Source of the DNA: Hutsoniella sourekii ATCC 700629
GTDB lineage: Bacteria; Bacillota; Bacilli; Lactobacillales; Aerococcaceae
Reading direction: 5' to 3'
Assembly (NCBI RefSeq): GCF_000518205.1
Contig: NZ_JADD01000010.1
Coordinates: 1 to 64,000 of the forward strand
DNA length: 64,000 bases
The position numbers and the translations under genes are program-made. The notes under the pieces were generated by a model that was not told where the DNA came from, searched no databases, and saw only the letters and a program-made list of their open reading frames with translations. The stretch's first letter is position 1. Every line of letters begins with the position of its first letter. Below, piece after piece: positions 24,985-33,478 of this stretch.

Positions 24985-25788
24985 ATGTCTGAAAATTGGT
25001 TAGGTATTGAAGGACGTGTTTATGTAGTAACTGGAGGATCTTCTGGTATTGGTGCTGCTGTAATTGAAGAATTACTGAATGACGGTGCGAAGGTAGTAAA
25101 CTTTGATATAGCTGAAGGGAATGCTAGTCATGAGAACCTTCTATTTGTGAAGACAGATGTTACTTCACGCGAGAATGTTGAAGCGAGTGTTCAAGAAGTT
25201 GTAGATAAGTTTGGAACTGTTGACGGAGTAGTCAATAATGCAGGAATTAATATTCCAAGATTATTAGTGGATCCTAAAGATCCAAAGGGTCAATACGAAT
25301 TATCTGATGCAGAATTTGATAAGATGCTAGCTATCAACCAAAAAGGGGTTTATTTAGTGGCTCAAACGGTTGGCCGTATCTTGGTAGACAAGGGTGAGGG
25401 TGTCATTCTAAACATGGGGTCTGAATCAGGTCTGGAAGGTTCAGAAGGACAGAGCCCTTACGCAGCGACAAAAGCAGCAGTCTATAGTTATACCCGTTCT
25501 TGGGCCAAGGAATTAGGTAAACACAATGTACGTGTTGTGGGTGTTGCTCCTGGTATTCTGGAAGAAACAGGCTTGAGAACATTAGCGTATGAAGAATCTC
25601 TATCTTATACTCGTGGCATTACTGTTGATAAGTTAAGAGAAGGCTATTCAAGTACCAGTACTACTCCTCTAGGACGGTCAGGTAAATTATCTGAAGTAGC
25701 TGACTTCGTGGCTTACTTGTTATCTGATCGAGCCAGTTACATTACTGGGGTAACCTTAAATGTTGCTGGAGGAAAAACCAGAGGCTAG
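24985..25788 (+). CDS. srlD: Sorbitol-6-phosphate 2-dehydrogenase
   Basis: SDR of 267 residues converting glucitol-6-phosphate to fructose-6-phosphate with NAD. Seen are TGGSSGIGAAV, the Asp after strand two (NFDIAEG) that favours NAD, NNAGINIPRLLVDPKDP, the catalytic MGSESG and YAATK, and APGILEETGLRT. The insert around KDPKGQYELSDAEFDKML is characteristic of lactic acid bacterial SorD/GutF enzymes. It heads the srl operon with AGGAGG before the ATG, and its product enters glycolysis directly through pfkA. Confidence 0.93.
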   Translation: MSENWLGIEGRVYVVTGGSSGIGAAVIEELLNDGAKVVNFDIAEGNASHENLLFVKTDVTSRENVEASVQEVVDKFGTVDGVVNNAGINIPRLLVDPKDPKGQYELSDAEFDKMLAINQKGVYLVAQTVGRILVDKGEGVILNMGSESGLEGSEGQSPYAATKAAVYSYTRSWAKELGKHNVRVVGVAPGILEETGLRTLAYEESLSYTRGITVDKLREGYSSTSTTPLGRSGKLSEVADFVAYLLSDRASYITGVTLNVAGGKTRG

Positions 25789-25799
25789 GAGGGAATTAC

Positions 25800-27644
25800 T
25801 TGTCCCTAGTCAATAGATGGTATCAAATATTAAATATATTTGAAGCTACGCCAACGATCGATCAACAATCACTCTGCCAGTATTTGAAGACCAGTAAGGC
25901 CACAGTTAGAAAGAATATCCAGCTATTAAACAATGAATTACAAGGCATTGCCTTTATATCGTTCGATAATCAGCTCTACCGGTTGGATATTCTAAACCAT
26001 AGTCGCTATCAAGAGATTTTGGCCGGTGAACTGAGGTATGAGAGTGACTTTAACTCTGCTAGTAAGCGTAGTGCCTTTATTCTCAAGACGCTATTTGCTA
26101 GTGAAGCTAATGTAACGATAGCTGACTTGAGTGAAATTTTGAATGTTAGTCGTGGAACGGTGGGTAATGATTTAAATAAAGTACGAGAGATCTTGATTGA
26201 GTACAAGGGAGAAATAGTAGGGGTACCCAATAAGGGTTTACACTTATCAGGAGACAGCACCCAGTTAGCTTTACTGTACTGTCACTATATACTAGACTAT
26301 TTTCCTATCGAAAAGATTGACTTAGATCTTGAAGAGCGTTTATTAGACTATGCTAACTCAATGGGACTCAACAAAGAAGCTAGTCTCTTATTGCTTCGAG
26401 CAGTTGAGACGGTTATATCAATGTATCAGTTTAACCGAAGAATCACCCAGCCCATTAACTTCTATACAAATTTTGTGGATGAAGAAGCTGAGTTTTCAAC
26501 GCTTATCTCTATGCTTGAAGAAGTCCTTGAGATTGATTTTAATGCATTTGAAGTAGATTTTTTGTCTTTTCCACTTAATGTATACAATCAAGAAGACAAG
26601 CTATCAAAGAGTTATATGAGTCACTTCATCCCCCTAGTTTTTGATGCTATTTTGAATGAAGTATATGCTACCTTCGCTATTGATATCGATCAGGAGAAAA
26701 TGTATGAAGATATTAAGTTTCACTTACATTATTTAGTGAATCGATTGGCTACCCATACCGAACTTAATGATGTTTTTTTGGAAGCTCTATCTGAACGTTA
26801 TCCCTTGTCTCATGAAGTAGCCAAGGTTGCCGGACATGTGGTGAGTGAACTGATTGGTCATTCAATATCTGACTCCGAAATAGATTACTTGACCATATAC
26901 TTTGAAATGGCTATCAACGAACCCCTTAGTGTGGAAAACAAAGAGGTAGCAGTGGTCTGCCATACGGGTAGAGGGACTGCTAAGATGATCGAACAACATT
27001 TCAAGCGAGCCTTGGGTTCTCACGTAAAAGTGGTTTCTTTGGCTGCTCATCAATTGTCCGTTCATTCCTTGAACCGCTACTTTGCCATATTTACGACGAT
27101 TCCTTTGCGAATCAGGGATATTAAAGTACCCGTTGTCCACATTAACAACCTCTTTGATGAATCACTAATTAGGGAAGAATGGTACCGATTAGAGCGTAAC
27201 AATCAACTTGAGATCAAAAAGCTTACCGTTGAACTTCAGGATCTTGTTTATGAAGATAATTATTATGGCTATTTAACCAAAATGAGTTCGCACTTATGGA
27301 AATTGAAGCTAGTAGATGCAGATTTTAGTTTTAGAATCTTTGAACGGGAAAATCTTCAATCAACAATCTTTGATCAAGGAATTGCTATGCCACATGCTAT
27401 TCAAACACGAAGCGATCAGATTATACTCAATGTGGGACGCATAAAATCTGAAAATTCTAATAAAAATAAAGTTGAATTAATCTTTATGATTGGTATCCCA
27501 GAAAGTGAGAATGAAGAAATCGAAAGTAGCCTCATCATGATTTATGATTTTATCTTCAAGGTAGCTAACTCTCAAGCGCTCAAGACTCACTTAAAGACGA
27601 TCAGTGAAAATCAAGATTTGATAAAAATGATATTGGAGACGTGA
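25800..27644 (+). CDS. srlR: Sorbitol operon PRD-type activator
   Basis: GutR-like regulator of 614 residues. It has an N-terminal DeoR/BglG-type HTH pair, two PTS regulation domains in the middle, an EIIB-like domain (Cys in VVCHTGRGTAKM) and a C-terminal EIIA-like domain (His in IAMPHAIQ). Its place between srlD and srlM matches sorbitol operons of lactobacilli and streptococci, where it activates transcription in the absence of EII phosphorylation. Start is TTG after GGAGGG, 11 bp behind srlD. Confidence 0.88.
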   Translation: MSLVNRWYQILNIFEATPTIDQQSLCQYLKTSKATVRKNIQLLNNELQGIAFISFDNQLYRLDILNHSRYQEILAGELRYESDFNSASKRSAFILKTLFASEANVTIADLSEILNVSRGTVGNDLNKVREILIEYKGEIVGVPNKGLHLSGDSTQLALLYCHYILDYFPIEKIDLDLEERLLDYANSMGLNKEASLLLLRAVETVISMYQFNRRITQPINFYTNFVDEEAEFSTLISMLEEVLEIDFNAFEVDFLSFPLNVYNQEDKLSKSYMSHFIPLVFDAILNEVYATFAIDIDQEKMYEDIKFHLHYLVNRLATHTELNDVFLEALSERYPLSHEVAKVAGHVVSELIGHSISDSEIDYLTIYFEMAINEPLSVENKEVAVVCHTGRGTAKMIEQHFKRALGSHVKVVSLAAHQLSVHSLNRYFAIFTTIPLRIRDIKVPVVHINNLFDESLIREEWYRLERNNQLEIKKLTVELQDLVYEDNYYGYLTKMSSHLWKLKLVDADFSFRIFERENLQSTIFDQGIAMPHAIQTRSDQIILNVGRIKSENSNKNKVELIFMIGIPESENEEIESSLIMIYDFIFKVANSQALKTHLKTISENQDLIKMILET

Positions 27645-27648
27645 TTGA

Positions 27649-28131
27649 ATGAGTTTTCTATTACTGTTCGCAATTATTGCTATAGGAGCCTATGTTATTC
27701 AGTTTATTCTAGGCTATTACCAAATTAAGCACTTCAATCAAAATTATGTCGAATTAAGACGTAAAGGTCGGGTGGCTATTGGTCGCAAGCCTGGTCGAAT
27801 TCAAGCGGGCACGATTGTAATGTTTGCTATTGATGACCAGGACCGCATTACTGATACTAGACTCTTGCAAGGGGTCACCGTTCTCTCGAAATTTAGAGAC
27901 TTGCCTCAGTATGCCGGACAAGACATCCATTTTATTGATAAGAAACATCCACTCGTTCAAAGAGAAAATCGCTTAACTCAAATAGCGATGGAAGATGCTA
28001 GGGATTTATTTATCCGTTTTGAAATGGGTGAGTATAAGGAAGAACCTAAAGCATCTCCTATTGGTAAACTATCAACTAACATTAATGTAATGCGACATCA
28101 ACTAAAAAATAAAGTAAAAGGACGTGTTTAA
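27649..28131 (+). CDS. srlM: Glucitol operon activator protein GutM
   Basis: A 160-residue GutM-family protein. An N-terminal membrane segment (residues 2-22) is followed by a basic cytosolic part with GRKPGRIQAGT and a regulatory core. GutM proteins modulate sorbitol operon expression together with the PRD regulator and are required for full activity in lactobacilli. It is 4 bp after srlR. Confidence 0.9.
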   Translation: MSFLLLFAIIAIGAYVIQFILGYYQIKHFNQNYVELRRKGRVAIGRKPGRIQAGTIVMFAIDDQDRITDTRLLQGVTVLSKFRDLPQYAGQDIHFIDKKHPLVQRENRLTQIAMEDARDLFIRFEMGEYKEEPKASPIGKLSTNINVMRHQLKNKVKGRV

Positions 28132-28132
28132 A

Positions 28133-28687
28133 ATGCAATGGTTAATTAACTTTGCTGAAAGTTTCATGAACCTTTTCCAATTAGGAGCGGAAACGTTTAT
28201 TGGTTGGATGGGCTCAATTGTTCCCCTGGTACTCATGTTATTAATTGCTATGAATGCTCTTATCAATCTCTTGGGAGAAGAGCGAGTTCAAAAACTAGCG
28301 GCAGTCTCTGCTTCTAACGCCTTAACACGCTATATGATTCTACCTTTTGTTTCAGCCTTCATGTTAGGGAACCCAATGTCTATGACTATGGGTAGATTCC
28401 TGCCAGAGTTCTATAAGCCAGGTTACATTGCTGCTCAAATGCAGTTTTGTCATACAAGTAATGGGGTCTTTCCTCATATTAATCCAGGTGAATTATTTGT
28501 TTGGATGGGGATCGCTCAAGGAATTATGACACTAGGCTTAAATGAAATGGAATTAGCCATCCGTTACTTGCTAGTCGGACTTGTAATGAACTTTATTGGT
28601 GGATGGACCACTGATTTTTTTACTGAACGTGTCAGTAAACAACAAGGTGTTGTATTGAGCAAGTCTGTCGAATCAGTCACAGAATAG
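28133..28687 (+). CDS. srlA: PTS glucitol/sorbitol EIIC subunit
   Basis: Membrane subunit IIC2-type of 184 residues starting MQWLINFAESFMNLFQLGAE, a highly conserved opening in SrlA. Four or five membrane segments and the FCHTSNGVFPHINPGELF segment fit the family. ATG 28133 is taken on family alignment; a GTG nine bases earlier overlaps the srlM end and is too close to AAAGGA. With SrlE it forms the sorbitol channel. Confidence 0.92.
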   Translation: MQWLINFAESFMNLFQLGAETFIGWMGSIVPLVLMLLIAMNALINLLGEERVQKLAAVSASNALTRYMILPFVSAFMLGNPMSMTMGRFLPEFYKPGYIAAQMQFCHTSNGVFPHINPGELFVWMGIAQGIMTLGLNEMELAIRYLLVGLVMNFIGGWTTDFFTERVSKQQGVVLSKSVESVTE

Positions 28688-28702
28688 AAAGGGGTAGCTG
28701 AC

Positions 28703-29710
28703 ATGACAAAATATAATAGTATTAAAATCTCTAAAGGATCTGGCGGTTATGGCGGTCCCTTAGCTATTACACCAACCGAAGAAAAAAATAAGTTTATCTA
28801 TGTGGTCGGTGGCGGTGAAAGACCAGCCATCGTTGACAAGATCGAAGAATTAACTGGAATGGAATCAGTAAATGCTTTCAAGACTTCTATTCCTGATGAA
28901 GAAATCGCCTTAGCAATTATTGATTGTGGCGGTACCTTAAGATGCGGACTCTATCCTAAGAAAGGAATTCCAACCGTTAATATCATTCCTACAGGGAAAG
29001 CAGGCCCATTGGCCCAGTACATCACTGAAGATATTTACGTATCCAACGTTGGACTTAATCAGATTGAATTAGCTGACGCTGATGCTGTAACCGAACAATC
29101 AAAGGCTACTGAAGTTGTCCAAGCTGAAGAAGTGAAGAAACCAACTTACGATACCTCTAAGAAAATTACTGAACAGCAAAAAGGTGGCATCATTGCTAAA
29201 ATTGGGATGGGAGCCGGTAAGTTTGTTTCCGTCTTCAACCAAGCAGCTCGTGAAGCCGTTCAAACCATGCTCAATACCGTCATTCCTTTTATGGCTTTTG
29301 TGTCATTAATTATTGGTATTATCCAAGGTTCTGGTGTCGGGGATTGGATTGCTAACACCTTAGCTCCTCTAGCTGGTAATATCTGGGGACTTTTGATTAT
29401 TGGTTTCGTCTGTTCATTACCATTCTTATCTCCCCTATTAGGACCTGGAGCGGTTATTAGTCAGGTGGTAGGAACCTTAATCGGGGTAGAAATCGGTCGA
29501 GGCAATATCCCACCAAACCTAGCGCTTCCAGCCTTATTTGCTATCAATACGCAAAACGGTTGCGACTTTATTCCAGTGGGGCTAGGTCTTGCTGAAGCTG
29601 AACCGGAAACGGTTGAAGTAGGGGTGCCTGCAGTGCTCTATTCAAGATTCTTCAATGGCGTTCCACGTGTAATTGTCGCTTGGTTAGCAAGCTTTGGTCT
29701 ATATAGTTAA
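28703..29710 (+). CDS. srlE: PTS glucitol/sorbitol EIIB(C) subunit
   Basis: A 335-residue two-part protein. The N-terminal EIIB (about 1-130) carries the phosphocysteine in [17 protein letters not shown] linker at about 130-170 leads to a C-terminal membrane part beginning [17 protein letters not shown], with [19 protein letters not shown]. Transfers phosphate to incoming sorbitol. Confidence 0.93.
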   Translation: MTKYNSIKISKGSGGYGGPLAITPTEEKNKFIYVVGGGERPAIVDKIEELTGMESVNAFKTSIPDEEIALAIIDCGGTLRCGLYPKKGIPTVNIIPTGKAGPLAQYITEDIYVSNVGLNQIELADADAVTEQSKATEVVQAEEVKKPTYDTSKKITEQQKGGIIAKIGMGAGKFVSVFNQAAREAVQTMLNTVIPFMAFVSLIIGIIQGSGVGDWIANTLAPLAGNIWGLLIIGFVCSLPFLSPLLGPGAVISQVVGTLIGVEIGRGNIPPNLALPALFAINTQNGCDFIPVGLGLAEAEPETVEVGVPAVLYSRFFNGVPRVIVAWLASFGLYS

Positions 29711-29725
29711 GAAGGAGTATATTTT

Positions 29726-30082
29726 ATGTCAATTTATCAAACTAAAGTAATTAACATCGGTCCTGAAGCTGAATTATTTAAAGGCGAAAAGATGATGATC
29801 TTATTTGGTGAAAATGCACCTGAAGATTTAGCTGAATACTGCTATAATATTAATGTGAACGATATCAACGGTTCAATCGAACCAGGTCTAACATTACAGA
29901 TTGGTCAAGATCAGTATCAGATTACGGCAGTAGGCGATGTTGTTGAGAAGAACCTGAAAGATTTAGGTCATATCACCATTCGCTTCAATGGGTCTAAAGA
30001 CGCTGAACTTGGTGGCACTCTATATGTTGAAGACAAGGAGCTACCATCATTAAGCGTTGGGACAGAGATTACGATTGGGTAG
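29726..30082 (+). CDS. srlB: PTS glucitol/sorbitol EIIA
   Basis: A 118-residue EIIA of the Gut family. The expected phospho-His lies in LGHITIRFNG. FGENAPEDLAEYCY and GDVVEKNL are typical of GutB. It is the last component of the complete PTS and is followed by a strong terminator. Confidence 0.93.
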   Translation: MSIYQTKVINIGPEAELFKGEKMMILFGENAPEDLAEYCYNINVNDINGSIEPGLTLQIGQDQYQITAVGDVVEKNLKDLGHITIRFNGSKDAELGGTLYVEDKELPSLSVGTEITIG

Positions 30083-30088
30083 ATTTGA

Positions 30089-30117
30089 TAGCCGTTCTTT
30101 TAAGAACGGCTTTTTTT
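30089..30117 (+). terminator. Terminator after the sorbitol PTS genes
   Basis: AGCCGTTCTT/AAGAACGGCT stem (30090-30099 with 30102-30111) and seven T. The next gene's ribosome site begins right behind, so that gene depends on read-through. Confidence 0.9.
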
Positions 30118-30127
30118 AGGAGGTATT

Positions 30128-30775
30128 ATGAAAACGGTTATATTTGATATGGATGGAGTCTTAGTTGATTCTGAATATACCTATCTTGAATCCAAGACTG
30201 AGATTCTTAAAGAGGCAGGCTATGATAAGGATATTAGCTATCAGTATCAATTTATGGGGACGACTGGTGAATACATGTGGAGTGAAATGAAAAGAGATTT
30301 AGATTTACCAGAATCTGTGAATTACTATATAGATTTGATGGATTTCAAAAGACATGAGATGATTCGTCGAGATGGTGTTCGTGCGGTGGAGGGAAGCATT
30401 AAATTTGTAAGACAACTAGTAGATGAAGGTTTCCGATTAGCAGTGGCCTCCAGCTCAACAAAAGATGAAATTATTCAAAATATGCAATCACTCGGTATTG
30501 ATGACTGCTTTGAAATTCTCTTAAGTAGTGAGGAGGTCGCGAATTCGAAGCCAGAACCTGATGTGTTTTTAAGAGTAGCAGAATTAATGGGTGTCTCTCC
30601 AACAGAATGTGTTGTGATTGAAGACACGAGAAATGGTACCTTATCAGCTTCTCGAGCAGGTACCTACTGTATCGGCTTTGCTAATCCAGATTATCCGAGT
30701 CAAGATTTGAGTGCAGCAGATGAAATAGTAACATCTTTCCGGGACATTGATATCGAATCGTTAAAAAATAAATAA
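30128..30775 (+). CDS. HAD-superfamily phosphatase/phosphoglucomutase-like
   Basis: Subfamily IA HAD protein of 215 residues. It has FDMDGVLVDSEYTYLE (motif I), ASSSTKDEI (motif II), SKPEPDVFL (Lys) and VVIEDTRNG (motif III). It sits only 11 bp behind the sorbitol operon terminator, with AGGAGG overlapping the T-run. This suggests low-level co-expression and a role in dephosphorylating excess sorbitol-6-phosphate or fructose-phosphates, but the substrate is not visible from sequence. Confidence 0.82.
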   Translation: MKTVIFDMDGVLVDSEYTYLESKTEILKEAGYDKDISYQYQFMGTTGEYMWSEMKRDLDLPESVNYYIDLMDFKRHEMIRRDGVRAVEGSIKFVRQLVDEGFRLAVASSSTKDEIIQNMQSLGIDDCFEILLSSEEVANSKPEPDVFLRVAELMGVSPTECVVIEDTRNGTLSASRAGTYCIGFANPDYPSQDLSAADEIVTSFRDIDIESLKNK

Positions 30776-30791
30776 GATAAAAGGATAAAAA

Positions 30792-30837
30792 AAGTGACCC
30801 CCAAAAGTTGAGTAAGCTAACTTTTTGGGGGTCACTT
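30792..30837. repeat. Long hairpin made of IS-end-like inverted repeats
   Basis: Nearly perfect inverted repeat (30792-30809 with 30819-30837). Each arm starts AAGTGACCCCCAAAAGTT, closely resembling terminal repeats of IS3-family (IS150-group) elements. Only 9 bases separate the arms and there is no T-run, so it looks more like a collapsed element than a designed terminator, although it could terminate in either direction. Confidence 0.5.
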
Positions 30838-30913
30838 CAGATATTATGACCGGTTTCAACTGTAAATTGTATTATATTTTTCGTTAAAAATTTATCACCT
30901 TTAAAGTAAATAA

Positions 30914-31673
30914 CTAAATCGCCGTCCAACCACCATCAATGCCAATAATCTGCCCGGTTACATAAGTAGATTCATCCGCTGCCAAGAAAACAATCGCTGA
31001 ATCTAATTCTCCAGGTTTACCAGGACGCTTCATTGGTGTTCTAATTTCAATCATTTCCCTCATGAAATCCATAGCTTCTTCATTGTTTGCTTCAGAAGCA
31101 AAGAATCCTGGCGCGAGTGCATTAACAGTCACTCCTGTTTGGGCCCACTCTGCAGCAGCAGCCCGAGTAAAGTTTACGATTGCTCTCTTAGCTGTAGCAT
31201 AATCGATAATTGGGAGCTCAACTAAGCCACCAAATCCTAAGATGGAAGCAATATTAATAATTCTTCCATAACGTGCTTCAACCATACTGGAACCAATTTC
31301 ACGAGTCATATACATTACACCATTTACATCAAGGTTTTGCGTTTTGAGCCATGCCTCATTGGTTATTTCACTCAAAGGGGCATTATTACCCCCGCCAGCA
31401 TTATTAACTAATATATGAACAGAGCCTAATTCAATCTTGATTTTTTGTATGAGCTTCCGTGATTTGGTTCACATCAGTCACATCTATAGCAATTGGCAAA
31501 ACTTCGCCCCCGCTATCACTAATAATCTCTTCTGCCGCTTTCTCTAATACCTCTAATCTTCGCCCCAAGATAGCTAACTTTGCCCTTGTTTTGAAAGGGT
31601 CTAAAGCCATTTGCTTTCCAATTCAGCTACCGCCACCAGTTACTACTGCAACACGGTTTGTTAGATCAAACAT
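30914..31673 (-). pseudogene. Decayed SDR (gluconate/fructuronate-type oxidoreductase)
   Basis: Reading leftward from ATG 31673 (behind AGGAGTGAT) gives MFDLTNRVAVVTGGGS, then a TGA at 31625-31623 exactly where the second Gly of the TGGGSGIG cofactor motif is expected. The frame is disturbed again around 31595-31575 (an ALAFAKQGAK-like stretch scrambled by paired indels). It shifts once more near 31440, after which the remaining frame continues to the stop at 30914, with HILVNNAGGG, YATAK and GQIIGIDGGW intact. At least one nonsense and one uncompensated frameshift make this non-functional. The intact gene would have been about 250 residues. Confidence 0.85.
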
Positions 31674-31852
31674 ATTATCACTCCTAAACTATTATTTATA
31701 TTCTAATTAATAAAATTAATGAAAGCAAATTATCTTTTTAGGTGAACTCATGTAATTAAAGATGAAACCTAGAAGTGTAGCCTAGAAAAAAGGATTGATT
31801 TATAAAATAGGATCTTAAAAGTGACAAAGATGCTAATTAATAAAGGCATAAT

Positions 31853-32746
31853 TTAATTAATGTTGAGTGAAAAGTTTTCTTCAATAAAAGAAATATATTT
31901 TTGTACAGCTGGGATTTGGTAAGTATTCTTAAGATAGCAGAAGTAGTAGTACCGATTGGAATCAATATCATCAATTGGGATCTGAGCTACTTCAAATCTA
32001 TCTAAATGGCTGAAATGGGGCATGATCGCGATACCAAAACCATTTGAAACTAGTCCAGCAATACTTTGATCTTCATTAAGTTCATATAAAACATTTGGTG
32101 ACAAGTTTTTTTGTTTAAATAAGGGCTCTATAACAGTTCTTGCTCCTGCATCTTTTGAAAAAAATATCTGACCGTAAACGATTGTATCAGCAAGTTTAAC
32201 TGATTGACGAGTAGCTAATGGGTGATTTAAGGGTGTAATTAGAACTATGTTTTGATTTTTAATGGGCACATAAACAATGTCATCATTATATTCATTAAGT
32301 CTTGAACAAAAGGCAACATGGTAGCGTCTATTCAATAAATTCTGCAAAATATCCTTACTTAATCCGGAATCTGTATCAAAATCTACAGAAATACCAGTGT
32401 AAATATCGAGGAATCGTCTAGTTATTCCTGGAACACTTTCGATACTTAGTTCACGTAATAGCCCTATATTTATATGTCCACCTCCATCCTTCAAGTCATG
32501 AACTTGTTTGATTGAGAACTCTAGCATTTCGATTGCAATGGAGACAGATTCATAAAATGTATTACCAATTTCAGTTAATTGAATGTTTCTGCCTTTATGT
32601 TCAAATAGTTTGACCCCTAATTCATCTTCAATTTGCTTCAAGGCGTAACTTAAGGCAGGCTGCGTGATTTTTAACTGTTGGGCACTTCTAGTGTAATGTT
32701 CATTTTCTGCTAAGACTAAAAAATATTTCAAATGGTCTAGATTCAA
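31853..32746 (-). CDS. LysR-family regulator, HcrR-like position
   Basis: LysR-type regulator of 297 residues. The HTH is at about 15-40 (HYTRSAQQLKITQPALSYALK) and the rest is the effector-binding fold. It diverges from the two flavin reductase genes with 160 bp between starts. This is the arrangement seen for the hydroxycinnamate reductase genes hcrR-hcrA-hcrB of Lactobacillus plantarum. LysR proteins usually activate the divergent operon when an aromatic or cyclic acid is bound. Confidence 0.87.
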   Translation of the reverse strand: MNLDHLKYFLVLAENEHYTRSAQQLKITQPALSYALKQIEDELGVKLFEHKGRNIQLTEIGNTFYESVSIAIEMLEFSIKQVHDLKDGGGHINIGLLRELSIESVPGITRRFLDIYTGISVDFDTDSGLSKDILQNLLNRRYHVAFCSRLNEYNDDIVYVPIKNQNIVLITPLNHPLATRQSVKLADTIVYGQIFFSKDAGARTVIEPLFKQKNLSPNVLYELNEDQSIAGLVSNGFGIAIMPHFSHLDRFEVAQIPIDDIDSNRYYYFCYLKNTYQIPAVQKYISFIEENFSLNIN

Positions 32747-32844
32747 TTAGTTCATCTCCGTTCAAAACTATTGACAATATGCTTATAAGACCATTTTATC
32801 ATTACCTATAAAAAATATCTATTGATCGTGAAAAAAAGATTAAT

Positions 32845-32873
32845 TAGTCTTATGCTATTGTGAATGTTATAAT
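32845..32873 (+). promoter_or_regulatory. Activator-dependent promoter candidate of the flavin reductase operon
   Basis: Perfect TATAAT at 32868-32873 but no -35 match at the right spacing (TAGTCT). This is the usual profile of a LysR-activated promoter. A TTGACA-N17-TTTTAT on the same strand at 32771-32799 is an alternative. Confidence 0.45.
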
Positions 32874-32905
32874 TATCTCAAAGTTAAAGAGTTAGGAGGA
32901 ATTAA

Positions 32906-33463
32906 ATGAAGTTAATCGCAATTGTTGGCACAGCTGCCGACTTATCTTATAATCGAAAATTACTGTATTTTATGAAAGAACATTTCAAAGACCTAGCATC
33001 TATTGATGTATGTGAAATAAAAGGCATACCAGCATTCAATAAACCCGATCCAAAAGTAGATTTGCCTGATGAGATTTCTGAACTTCAAAAGAAAATTCAA
33101 GAGGCTGATGGAATAATTTTTGGAGTACCAGAATACGATCATTCAATACCAGCAGCATTGAAAAGTGTATTAGAATGGTTAGCTTATCCTCCAAAGGCTT
33201 TAGTAAATAAGCCGGTCCTTATTATTGGTGGTTCCTATGGCACTCTTGGTGCTTCTAGAGCTCAGATTCAATTAAGACAAATTCTTGATGCGAGGGATCT
33301 AAGAGCGATAGTTATGCCATCAAGTGATTACTTCTTAGGCCATATTGCACAAGCCTTTAACGAAGAGAATGACATGGTTGACGAAGAAGCTAAAGAAGAA
33401 CTTGAAGAGTTGTTCGAACGATTTCTCAAGTTTGTCCAAACTGTTAATTCTATAGAAATGTAA
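32906..33463 (+). CDS. NAD(P)H-dependent FMN reductase (HcrA-like)
   Basis: Flavodoxin-fold reductase of 185 residues. The N-terminal phosphate-binding loop region is IVGTAADLSYNRKLL, followed by [20 protein letters not shown] and GGSYGTLGASRAQ, typical of the NADPH_dep_FMN_red family. It is expected to deliver electrons from NAD(P)H to FMN or to its larger partner encoded next. It is obviously homologous to the first 175 residues of that partner, so one arose from the other by duplication. AGGAGG before the ATG. Confidence 0.85.
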   Translation: MKLIAIVGTAADLSYNRKLLYFMKEHFKDLASIDVCEIKGIPAFNKPDPKVDLPDEISELQKKIQEADGIIFGVPEYDHSIPAALKSVLEWLAYPPKALVNKPVLIIGGSYGTLGASRAQIQLRQILDARDLRAIVMPSSDYFLGHIAQAFNEENDMVDEEAKEELEELFERFLKFVQTVNSIEM

Positions 33464-33478
33464 AGGGGGATCTTAATT

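Noticed and set aside
31459-31710. Plus-strand 83-codon frame opposite the SDR pseudogene
   Set aside because: It is antisense to recognisable SDR sequence and exists only because the minus-strand gene is decayed; no family resemblance or ribosome site.
31821-31832. TGACAAAGATGC downstream of the LysR gene as another SorC site
   Set aside because: It is a single isolated half-site at the 3' end of a LysR gene, with no promoter elements nearby; chance occurrence is likely.
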